A DNA stretch of 64,000 nucleotides from Chitinophaga rupis (GTDB lineage Bacteria; Bacteroidota; Bacteroidia; Chitinophagales; Chitinophagaceae): the NCBI RefSeq assembly GCF_900109685.1, contig NZ_FOBB01000001.1, forward strand, positions 1,728,608 through 1,792,607, written 5' to 3'. Positions 26,562 through 34,918 of the stretch are shown here, one piece after another; position 1 is the stretch's first letter, and every line of letters starts with the position of its first letter. Both the position numbers and the translations under genes were made by a program. The notes under the pieces were generated by a model. The model searched no databases and was not told the DNA's origin. It saw only the letters and a program-made list of their open reading frames with translations.

Positions 26562-27989
26562 ATGCTAACAGGACGAATAGAAGAACAAAAGATACTGGCT
26601 AGAAAAATGAGCTCCGGAGAAGCTGAGCTAATCGCGGTATATGGTCGGCGGAGGGTTGGTAAAACATTTCTTATTCGAACCTATTGCAAAGACAGGATCA
26701 TTTTTGAAGTGACGGGAATTCACGAAGCTTCCTTTAAGGATCAGTTACAGAATTTTAGCCTGGCGCTGCAAGCTGCGATGAAAAGCAAAGTGCCTATCGC
26801 CACGCCAGAAAATTGGATAAAAGCATTTCATATGCTTGATCAATGCCTGGATGATTTGCCCAAAAACAAATCAGCCGTATTGTTCTTTGATGAATTCCCC
26901 TGGCTTCATACCCAAAGATCCGGCTTTCTGCAGGCATTCGAGCATTGGTGGAACAGTTCCGCTTCTAAGAAAGAACATCTTAAGGTGATCATTTGTGGGT
27001 CTGCGGCTTCGTGGATGATCGACCAGGTGATCAATAACAAAGGCGGCCTGCATAACCGGGTAACCCAAACCATCCGCTTACTTCCCTTTACGCTTGCGGA
27101 AACGGAGCAGTACTTAATCAGCCGGGGCATCCGGCTCAGCCATTACCTGATCCTGCAGCTATATATGGCTATGGGTGGCATACCACACTACCTCAAGGGA
27201 ATCCAAAAGGGGGAAAGCGTAGCTCAGGTGATTGATCGCCTGTGCTTTACCAAAGATGGTCTGTTAAAAGGTGAGTTTAAGAATCTTTACCAATCTCTGT
27301 TTACCAACTCCCATCACCACGAGACGGTAATCCGGGCGCTTGCCAAAAAAGGGAAGGGGCTGACCCGGAATGAAATCATCGCGGAATGTGGTCTTAGTTC
27401 GGGAGGAACAACGACTAAGATACTTAAGGAGTTGGAGGAGTCAGGATTTATTGCGCCGTACATTCCTTTTGAGAAAACCGAAAAGGAAAGCATCTACAAA
27501 CTCTCAGACGAATATTCTCTATTCTATCTGAGATTTATCGAGCATGCCAAAGCCACCGGTGCAGGTACCTGGATTCGGCAATCAACTACTGCATCATATA
27601 CTATTTGGAGTGGGTTTGCGTTTGAGTCGGTTTGTCAAAAACATGTTCTGCAGATAAAAAGGGCCCTTGGTATAGAAGGAGTATTGACTGAGGTTTCCGG
27701 GTGGCGATATATGCCGCCAAAAGCAAAAAAAGGTGCGCAAATCGATCTGCTGCTTGATCGCCAGGACAAGGTGATCAATCTTTGTGAAATGAAATTCGCT
27801 AATGGGGAATTCGTAATCGATAAAAAATATGCAGAGGAACTGGAGAATAAAATCTCAGTGTTTAGGTCTGAGACCAAAACCAAGAGTGCGATTTTTCCTA
27901 CCATGATCACCACTTACGGTGTGAAGATAAATGATTACTATCGCGACATCGTGCAGGGTGAGATAGTGATGGGGGATTTGTTTAAGTAA
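26562..27989 (+). CDS. AAA (AAA_14 / DUF234-type) ATP-binding protein with nuclease-like C-terminus
   Basis: 475 residues. Walker A is GRRRVGKT (28-35), Walker B AVLFFDEFPWL (Asp110, Glu111), and ICGSAASWM the sensor strand. A winged-helix-like part follows (about 255-320, GLTRNEIIAECGLSSGGTTTKILKEL). The C-terminal DUF234 region has Asp395 and Glu409-x-Lys411 (AQIDLLLD ... LCEMKF), a PD-(D/E)xK-like pattern. Family members are common in archaea and Bacteroidota, often as stand-alone genes, and their job is not established. Base composition is AT-rich compared with the gene before. The gene is alone, with its own promoter. Confidence 0.88.
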   Translation: MLTGRIEEQKILARKMSSGEAELIAVYGRRRVGKTFLIRTYCKDRIIFEVTGIHEASFKDQLQNFSLALQAAMKSKVPIATPENWIKAFHMLDQCLDDLPKNKSAVLFFDEFPWLHTQRSGFLQAFEHWWNSSASKKEHLKVIICGSAASWMIDQVINNKGGLHNRVTQTIRLLPFTLAETEQYLISRGIRLSHYLILQLYMAMGGIPHYLKGIQKGESVAQVIDRLCFTKDGLLKGEFKNLYQSLFTNSHHHETVIRALAKKGKGLTRNEIIAECGLSSGGTTTKILKELEESGFIAPYIPFEKTEKESIYKLSDEYSLFYLRFIEHAKATGAGTWIRQSTTASYTIWSGFAFESVCQKHVLQIKRALGIEGVLTEVSGWRYMPPKAKKGAQIDLLLDRQDKVINLCEMKFANGEFVIDKKYAEELENKISVFRSETKTKSAIFPTMITTYGVKINDYYRDIVQGEIVMGDLFK

Positions 27990-28779
27990 TGAACATGATT
28001 GTGAAATAACAGACTTGAACTGGGGCACTGTGTTCTGATCATGATAAGAGATCTTAGATTGCAATAAACAAACTGCTAAAAAGTTAGTTGTGATTTTTTT
28101 TCAGGTTAACACCTGATTAACGGAAGTCAATTTCTGGCATGGTATCTTCGCAACCCGTATGGCTATGGTAAGCACAATGTTATAAATAGCAAGTGTTTAT
28201 ATTAGCATGCCTTCCTGCAGGAACAACTTAACTTATCTTCAAAATAATCCAAACGCAGCATGAGCTAATACTATTAAAGAGATGTCCTTTAATAGGAATG
28301 TGCTATATCTGTTGCCAACGGCAGCCAGTTCACTCTTGGTGCTAATCAGAACATTGTAATTACCTGTTGGTGTAATTACAATAAGATTGTATTCCACCGA
28401 AGTGCAGAAGGTTCTGATGATCTATCTTGGTTGTAACTAAGCACTATGATCATCCGGTCATTATTTACTTGTTGAGTACAACTCAGGGTTATTTATCACA
28501 TTTTAAATGAATTTATGTAAACGGATTTTAAACAATTTTTAATTCCGGATTTTGAAGGCAGTTCCGAAGCATTTCGGTATTCCAGAAAGCCATAATTGTA
28601 ATGTAGGAAAAGAACTTTAGAAGAGAAAATAATAACCCCATATCACATTTTAATATTAAAGAGGTGTTAAAAGTGTGGTAAGCTATTTTATCTGTTAAAT
28701 CTTTATACTGATCTGTTACAGAATGGTGATCTCTTAACCCCAGGGATTAGCATCCCTTTTCTCCAGTAAAATCCATGTA
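27990..28779. other. 790-bp AT-rich stretch without a convincing gene
   Basis: All frames are repeatedly stopped. One short open stretch (about 28310-28438, + strand) reads AISVANGSQFTLGANQNIVI, followed by about 25 more codons to a stop, which looks like protein but has no start and stops just upstream; it may be a decayed gene. An 11-bp inverted repeat lies inside it. The last 100 bp before 28780 must contain the promoter of the sigma-like gene, but I see no clear TAnnTTTG. Confidence 0.5.
28353..28382. repeat. Perfect 11-bp inverted repeat
   Basis: ATTGTAATTAC and GTAATTACAAT flank an 8-base loop. The stem is AT-rich and no T run follows, so it is not an ordinary terminator. It could be an operator or a chance palindrome. 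Confidence 0.5.
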
Positions 28780-29595
28780 ATGAGCCGCCAATTTAGATTT
28801 CAAATACCAGAAGAAGATCATTATTTACAGCTATTCATCGAGGGAAATGAAAGAGGGTTTAATCATATTTATGATCACCTGTACAACTTTGTATTTAATT
28901 ATGCCTGTAATATAATAAAAAATGGCTTTGAGATTGATTCCATTGTTCAAGATGCATTTTTGCGAGCTTGGGATCATCGGAAAAGAATGAAAAATGCATT
29001 GCATATTCGGCGCTTTGCCTGTTTATGTGTACGATGGGAGTGTTATGCTTATTTCAAACGGAAGGCCGGCAAGTCCGAACTAAATATTATAGCGCTGGAT
29101 CTTCATGAAGAAACCAGCATTGCAGTTTACGATCCGGAAAAGGAAATGGCGCGACGCGAAGAAGCCTTGGTTAAAGAGGAACAGTTGCAGCTTATAGAGA
29201 ACGCTATTCCATATTTGCGTGGAAACAGGAAAACAATTGTCGAATTGCTTAAACGAGACTTCAAGCCTAAGAAGATTGCTGAAGTTGTCGGTATGTCCCA
29301 TCAACACGTAACAAGGGATATGCAGAGGGTTTTTAAGGAACTGAAGCGCATTACAGACCGATTAAAGAAAGCAGCAGATGCTTCCAGAAAAAGACCGGTA
29401 ATATCAGTGTCAGATTACGAAATATATCTGAATATGTTACAGATCCGCATACTAAAGCTTTATTATGAAAAGAAATATAGTTTCAGAGAGATTTCTCAGG
29501 AGCTAAATCTGACGCCGTTTCAGTTGGCAAAACAATATTTTTTAGTCATGCGAAAAATCAATGGGTTGAGCAAAAATAGAAAAAAGAATAGTTGA
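28780..29595 (+). CDS. Sigma-70-like transcription factor with extra C-terminal helix-turn-helix
   Basis: 271 residues, about 80 more than a usual ECF factor. A region-2-like part lies at about 25-95 (FNYACNIIKNGFEIDSIVQDAFLRAWDHR). A region-4-like part at about 135-190 contains FKPKKIAEVVGMSHQHVTRD. The extra C-terminus (about 205-262) has a third helix-turn-helix-like stretch, YSFREISQELNLTPFQLAKQ. The protein is basic. No anti-sigma gene follows; instead a tandem DUF262 gene starts 28 bp on. It may direct polymerase to this cassette or act as a plain DNA-binding regulator. Codon use is AT-rich like its two downstream neighbours. Confidence 0.75.
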   Translation: MSRQFRFQIPEEDHYLQLFIEGNERGFNHIYDHLYNFVFNYACNIIKNGFEIDSIVQDAFLRAWDHRKRMKNALHIRRFACLCVRWECYAYFKRKAGKSELNIIALDLHEETSIAVYDPEKEMARREEALVKEEQLQLIENAIPYLRGNRKTIVELLKRDFKPKKIAEVVGMSHQHVTRDMQRVFKELKRITDRLKKAADASRKRPVISVSDYEIYLNMLQIRILKLYYEKKYSFREISQELNLTPFQLAKQYFLVMRKINGLSKNRKKNS

Positions 29596-29623
29596 TTTTA
29601 CTTTCACATAATACGTTAAGATC

Positions 29624-31957
29624 ATGAGACAAATCGAAATGAATGAAGTGTTCAAAAATATTGTTATAACAGACTGCCTGATGTCTATACGTTCTGTGTT
29701 TCAATTACGTAATAAACAGGGTGATTTTTTAAACTATTGCCTGCCTCATCAACGGAAATTTGTTTGGCCTGAAGTAAAGGCCACAAACTTTATAGAAACC
29801 ATTATACTGCACGGAGAAGTGCCACCAGTTGTAGTGTATATAAAGGGTGCAACAACGGAAGAGGAAGAGGAAAGAATGGATGTGATAGATGGCAAACAAC
29901 GATGTGCAGCAATTAATAAATTTCTAAAAGATGATTTCCGGTTGAAACCACAGGGGCTGGATAAATTATGGAACCTGGCCGGCAAAAAATTCTCGCAACT
30001 TGACGAAAAGCTGAAAGAGCGTATACAGGATACAACGCTCCGTTTCATTATAATAAAGGCTAAAAGTGAAAAGGACATGAATCCATATATGGAGGGATTG
30101 ATGAAGCGGGAGATGTTCAGGAGATATAATCTGGGTATATCGCCTTTGAAAAAAGAGGAAGTGTTCAAAGCGCAATATTTACAGGATGAGATCAATATAT
30201 ATTTTAAAAAATGGTTTAAACAAGATGCACAATTATATGATCAGGTCGTGAATATTTTTGATCATAAAAGCAGAAATCTGGAAACAATGATGCAACATAT
30301 CCGGCAACTCCTTGTGTTGCATAATGTTCCTATAAACCGATTTGTGAATGCACGGGAAGATATTATAAACAAATATTATGATTTCCTTTCTTACAAAGCA
30401 GTCAATAAAGGGGACAAAGAGAATATTCAGTTAATCTTTGAAAGCTTTAAGAAGAAGCTTTATTTTCCACTGGAGATAAAAACATTATTGGATAAGGAGA
30501 GAATTCCCTCAAATGGATTGATCTATGAATGTATATACTGGGCATTATCGGTATGCGAAAAGGAAAAGATAAAGTATGATGAATTCAATGCTCCTATTTT
30601 TAAAGAAAGGATGGTTAATCACATTGCTAAGCATATAAAGGACTATGCTAATGGCAGAAATGATCATGCGCAACAAATTAAAAAGAGATATGGTTTAATG
30701 GCTTCTTTTTTTAATTCTCAATTGGACATATGTTTTGCTAGCTACCTGCAAGGAGACGAGGAATTCCTTGTAACACATAAAGAGCTGATGAATAAATATA
30801 TGCAGGACCGTTTTATGCCGGGGCTTGAAAAAGAACATTTTTCAAAAATATTGCCAACTTCAAATACAGTTGAAGATCTCCTTGATAAGATGAAAAGAGG
30901 AAAATTCAATCTCAGGCCACCTTATCAGCGGGATGAAGCCATGAGTATTGTAAAAGCTTCTTCATTAATTGAAAGTATACTATTAGGAATTAAGCTTTAT
31001 CCTATATATGTCTATTTGCGGGAAGATGGGGTTGCAGAGGTAATTGATGGGCAACAGCGGTTATTGGCGATCATCGGTTTTTTAGGAGAAAAATACAGAA
31101 ATGAGAATGGAGTGATAGAAACTTCTAAAAAAGACAAGTTCTCTCTAACTTTAAAGTCAGGATTATTGCCTCAACTGGATCACAAGAAGTTCAGTGAACT
31201 TTCGGATGTTTATCAAAGGCGCATCCTTAATTTTGGAATAAGTATTATAGAAATTAAGGAAAATGAGAATAAACATTTTAAGCCGGAAGAACTGTTTAAA
31301 AGACTTAACCATAAGCCCTTCCCCATAAAGGAGAATACTTTCGAGTATTGGAATGCTTGCGTCGATAATGAAGTTATCGGCTCCATAAGAGAGCTCTGCC
31401 AAATGAAAGATTGGTTGTATTTACGAAAGGAAGATGCCAGAATGTTCAATGAGGGGCTTGTTACCTGTTTGTGCTATTTGTATTATATGAAGAGTACCAC
31501 TGTACCAGATCTGGATAGTGTGAAGGAGGTTCTTGCTATTTGCTCATCTCGTTTCTGCGTAAGTATTAGAATCAGGGATAAATCATATATTACAAATATT
31601 CTTCAAGATCCGGCATGTAAAGAAGAGTTTTTATTGGCGCTGAATGGTTTTGAAACGGATTTTATCGAAAAGGTTGAATTGCTTACTTCCAATCCTACTG
31701 GTAAAACAACGGAATTCTTTAGAAATAAGCAGCTAGACGCTATGCTTCAAACAGGTAAGGTAAGGTCAGCAGGAGGATTCTTTTTGCTTTGGTTGGTCTT
31801 AAAGGGTATTCCAATGGAACATATAAAAGAAGCACGATCTGTAGTGCGGAGCAAAATTAGTAAAGTGTTTTCTACAATGAGAACAACTAATTCAGTAGAG
31901 AAATTCGAAAGAACTATTATGGAAGCCTGGAATATAGCAGTAGCTGTAGATAAATGA
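29624..31957 (+). CDS. Tandem DUF262 (GmrS/ParB-like) protein
   Basis: 777 residues with two complete DUF262 units. Unit 1: HQRKFVWP (42-49), VIDGKQRCAAINKFL (88-102), and MFRRYNLGISPLKKEEVFKA (164-183). Unit 2: PPYQRDEAM (432-440), VIDGQQRLLAIIGFL (474-488), and LFKRLNHKPFPIKENTFEYW (557-576). The DGxQR motif is the nucleotide-site signature of DUF262 in GmrSD, SspE and similar DNA-modification-dependent defence proteins. No HNH/DUF1524 nuclease domain is visible at the C-terminus, so it is not a fused GmrSD enzyme; nuclease activity is unproven. No signal peptide. It lies 28 bp after the sigma-like gene and 87 bp before the channel-like gene. Confidence 0.85.
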   Translation: MRQIEMNEVFKNIVITDCLMSIRSVFQLRNKQGDFLNYCLPHQRKFVWPEVKATNFIETIILHGEVPPVVVYIKGATTEEEEERMDVIDGKQRCAAINKFLKDDFRLKPQGLDKLWNLAGKKFSQLDEKLKERIQDTTLRFIIIKAKSEKDMNPYMEGLMKREMFRRYNLGISPLKKEEVFKAQYLQDEINIYFKKWFKQDAQLYDQVVNIFDHKSRNLETMMQHIRQLLVLHNVPINRFVNAREDIINKYYDFLSYKAVNKGDKENIQLIFESFKKKLYFPLEIKTLLDKERIPSNGLIYECIYWALSVCEKEKIKYDEFNAPIFKERMVNHIAKHIKDYANGRNDHAQQIKKRYGLMASFFNSQLDICFASYLQGDEEFLVTHKELMNKYMQDRFMPGLEKEHFSKILPTSNTVEDLLDKMKRGKFNLRPPYQRDEAMSIVKASSLIESILLGIKLYPIYVYLREDGVAEVIDGQQRLLAIIGFLGEKYRNENGVIETSKKDKFSLTLKSGLLPQLDHKKFSELSDVYQRRILNFGISIIEIKENENKHFKPEELFKRLNHKPFPIKENTFEYWNACVDNEVIGSIRELCQMKDWLYLRKEDARMFNEGLVTCLCYLYYMKSTTVPDLDSVKEVLAICSSRFCVSIRIRDKSYITNILQDPACKEEFLLALNGFETDFIEKVELLTSNPTGKTTEFFRNKQLDAMLQTGKVRSAGGFFLLWLVLKGIPMEHIKEARSVVRSKISKVFSTMRTTNSVEKFERTIMEAWNIAVAVDK

Positions 31958-32044
31958 ACGTTGTTATGGTCCGGGTTGGATACATCAAAGAACGACATCT
32001 AATAAACGGGTGGTTATTAGGTATATTAAATGTACCCTTAGGAA

Positions 32045-33976
32045 ATGCGAATATATCTTAGTCTTAATAAGGGAATATTAAGTTTGTTTGCGTTGCTTTT
32101 ATTTTGCCTATCTCTATGTGCGCAAAACGGCAATAGTCAATGCGACTATTATAACACAATTATAGGCCGTATAGATCCTTACTCCGATATTAATTATTAT
32201 AAGCTCGTGCCTTCCGGTAAAAAGAGATTTGTATATGCCTATGGAGCAGATCATCATTTTATCGACAGCAATGCATTAATATTTCAGCATAATCCCACAA
32301 ATATGCTAATGGAATATAGTAGGCAGAACGAGAATGAATGGCAGCTATATTCACAAATAAAAGACAGCATTACCATCAATGCTGCAATTATTGATACATT
32401 GTACCTGGATTCCCTTGCTGTGAAAAGCGGCAATGACTGGGTTATACCCTACCAAATACATTTTGAGAATTCTTATATCAGATGTATCAAATTTCTTGGA
32501 CAAGATCAGGGAAATAAATTAAACTATATCACTCTAGGTCTTCCAAAAATCATTTTTCAAAAACGGGTTACGTTTAAATTGTGCACATTTACTGGTATAT
32601 ATTTCAAAAACATCATTTTTAATGAGGATGTTGTTTTGATGAACAATTTTACTTTCGGAAGATATTCAGATGGGATAGTATTTGACAATGTAGAATTTAA
32701 AAGTAAAGCGAGAATTATAAATAATTATATCTCCCAGATCACACATATTCCTCTTGATAATGATCAGCCTTCAACGTTGATTGGAAATAAGATATGTAAT
32801 TGGGCCGAGAAAGTTTTTGACAGATTTTATAGTGATCCCTTTACTGGCACTGAAGTGCAGCCTGCTTATAAAGTTACTTCTACTTGTATATTTTATGATG
32901 AGGCTGTCATTTATAATAACAATCCCTTTTACTCGTTTGACTTTTCCGGTGTAACATTTAAAGGAAGAACTTATATTACAAGCCTTTTTTCTGATCAGTT
33001 GAGATTAAAATATAATGATACTCAAGCCGGCGACTTTCCCGAAATCATTGTTGACCCTTCTCCAAATACGAAGTTTCCGATCTGTAATATGTCTTTTAAT
33101 TCTGCAAATTTTTTGCATACGGTAAGTTTCAATAACCAGTGTGTGAATAGCATTGATTTGAGAGATGCTTTTTTTTCTGGCACTTTAATGCTTTTTAATA
33201 CTTTGATTAAAGATTCGCTGAAAACCAACAACGGATTTTATTATTCTCATTTTTCATCTGGTTTGGATATTGTTTTAAATCCATCTAATTTTAGCCTCGC
33301 CAGTTTAAATATTAACCCAGTTTCGATAGAAGAAGTAAATTTCGTTTATTGCAAGACAAATCCAGCTATTCCTGTTCATAACAAAGCTTTATTGGATAAT
33401 GTAAATAGTTTCTATAATAAGCTTATAAATGATATTAAGATTTCCTATAGTCAAAGCCATGATTTAACTGTCGAACTAGAAAATAAATACCGGCATCAGT
33501 TACTGATTCTTAAAATGGATTATCTTCGAAACAATCTTAATTTAAACAATATAATTGAACTATTTAGATTGAGCTTTCTCGAATTTGTAGTTGGAAATGG
33601 ATATAAAGGTGGTGATAATTTTCTTGTGAGTAGCTTGTTGATCATTACTGCTTTTGCCTATTTTTATTATATTTTCTACCAGAAGCCTTTCATAGAGTAC
33701 ATCAATGTCGAAAATGGCGAAAAGGCTGGTAGCGGTAAGAAGCAAAAAAATGGGACATATAACTCCAAAGATTATACAAAGAATTTTCTAAAATGCTTTT
33801 GGAAAAGTTTTTACATCTTTTTTAATCCGAAACCCAGCTTTTCATATTTCAATTTTCAAGATCCGCTGTTTGCTTTAGTAGCTATTGAATGGTTAATAGG
33901 AATATTTATGATTTCATTGTTTTTGATTTACGTGGCCTCCACCTATCCGTTTATACGTAGTTTACTCGGTTTATAA
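32045..33976 (+). CDS. Beta-helix (pentapeptide-like) membrane protein with two C-terminal TM segments resembling a two-TM ion channel
   Basis: 643 residues. Signal peptide 1-26 (ends LSLCAQ). Residues about 140-440 have a recurring 'xF' pattern (IYFKNIIFNEDVVLMNNFTF, FDFSGVTFKGRTYI, NMSFNSANFLHTVSF) like degenerate pentapeptide repeats or a beta-helix. A charged helical linker (about 455-515) leads to FVVGNGYKGGDNFLVSSLLI and TM1 about 526-545. A polar loop follows, then FKCFWKSFYIFF-like pre-pore sequence and TM2 about 608-632 (LVAIEWLIGIFMISLFLIYV). This order copies pentapeptide proteins ending in an Ion_trans_2 pore, but no TVGYG selectivity filter is present. Last gene of the cassette; it overlaps the end of the convergent pseudogene by 6 bp. 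Function unknown. Confidence 0.7.
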   Translation: MRIYLSLNKGILSLFALLLFCLSLCAQNGNSQCDYYNTIIGRIDPYSDINYYKLVPSGKKRFVYAYGADHHFIDSNALIFQHNPTNMLMEYSRQNENEWQLYSQIKDSITINAAIIDTLYLDSLAVKSGNDWVIPYQIHFENSYIRCIKFLGQDQGNKLNYITLGLPKIIFQKRVTFKLCTFTGIYFKNIIFNEDVVLMNNFTFGRYSDGIVFDNVEFKSKARIINNYISQITHIPLDNDQPSTLIGNKICNWAEKVFDRFYSDPFTGTEVQPAYKVTSTCIFYDEAVIYNNNPFYSFDFSGVTFKGRTYITSLFSDQLRLKYNDTQAGDFPEIIVDPSPNTKFPICNMSFNSANFLHTVSFNNQCVNSIDLRDAFFSGTLMLFNTLIKDSLKTNNGFYYSHFSSGLDIVLNPSNFSLASLNINPVSIEEVNFVYCKTNPAIPVHNKALLDNVNSFYNKLINDIKISYSQSHDLTVELENKYRHQLLILKMDYLRNNLNLNNIIELFRLSFLEFVVGNGYKGGDNFLVSSLLIITAFAYFYYIFYQKPFIEYINVENGEKAGSGKKQKNGTYNSKDYTKNFLKCFWKSFYIFFNPKPSFSYFNFQDPLFALVAIEWLIGIFMISLFLIYVASTYPFIRSLLGL

Positions 33977-34908
33977 CTCAAAGTTTTTTAAATTTGAACC
34001 TGAAGGATGTATAAACAGTGCTTCATAGGATCCCCTAAAGCTATAATTTTCTGAAAGCCGCCCCAGGTCATAACTCAGTCCAAGCTGAACCTGCAAGACC
34101 TTGCTCTTGTCATGGAACGGCTTAAAAGTATTCTCACTTTTATAAAGAGAATTAAAAAAGTATTGTCCGCCCAGCATTACCTCTAAATTATGAGCAACTG
34201 AATAGCGCGCATTCAGATGCGCTCCAAACAGGAATTTTTGCGCATCTCCTTTTTCCTCAAAGAAAGGGTCTACAGCTTCCCCAGTACCCTCGTTATAGAT
34301 AACGACTGTATTTGTATACTTTTCTTCCTGCCTCCGCTTCAACATTAAAGCCAAATCCGGGTTTGGTTTTTGCCGCTCTCCCTGGTTGCCAATGACCCAA
34401 TTTGCTGCTCCCGGAGGTTGCTGGTTAAGGAACAACTGCGCTTTACAGTTCCAGACCACCGCCCAGCCAATTGCCCAGCCATGGCCGGAGCCCATTGCGC
34501 CACGGTTCATAAGATCAATTCCCCCATCCGGTACATTGCAGCCATCCAGCAACAAGCCGGTAGCGCAGCGCTGATGCAGTTGTATCCAACCATAACTTAT
34601 CAGCTCTTTAGCAGCTCCCTTTGCATGTACTTTTTTAATAGATGCGCCCTCCACATTCTGCAGCTGAAGTGTAATATGATCCTTCAGCACAATGGTGCCG
34701 GTGAGGATTTTCCTGCAGGGAGTATTACGCTGCCACCACCAGTTTTGCTGCATGCATCTATGGCAGTTTGTATAGCCCAGGTGTTAAGCGTATGGCCATC
34801 TCCCACGCCGCCGTATGTTGTTATATTAACACCGGCAGCGCTTACACGATAAGCGCTGCCGGTGATCATACAATAAAGAATAACTGTTATTAGATTCCTC
34901 ATAAGCAT
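33971..34908 (-). pseudogene. Broken composite carbohydrate-enzyme gene (GH28 start, beta-helix lyase middle, beta-barrel end)
   Basis: It starts 11 bp after the SusD stop with a signal peptide (MLMRNLITVILYCMITGSAY) and a GH28/pectate-lyase start (NITTYGGVGDGHTLNTWAIQ ... GGGSVILPAGK). At about 34707-34711 one base is missing in a short A/T run; restoring it joins PAGK to xLTGTIVLKDHITLQL, exactly what GH28 proteins have next. After that the GH28 core is absent. A fragment resembling another beta-helix lyase family follows (DLMNRGAMGSGHGWAIGW ... AVVWNC, ANWVIGNQG), then a beta-barrel-like tail (FLFGAHLNARYSVAHNLEVM ... FEL). I read it as a frameshifted relic formed by at least two deletions. 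It probably once encoded the hydrolases served by the SusCD pair. Confidence 0.7.
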
Positions 34909-34918
34909 ATTTTTCCCG

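Noticed and set aside
28372..28382. Terminator in the 790-bp gap
   Set aside because: The stem is AT-rich and no T run follows.
29624..31957. Classical fused GmrSD type IV restriction enzyme
   Set aside because: Only DUF262 (GmrS-like) units are visible; no DUF1524 HNH motif was found, and DUF262 is duplicated.
34370..34852. Plus-strand open frames across the composite pseudogene
   Set aside because: Antisense to recognisable GH28 and lyase-like fragments; no domain and no promoter.
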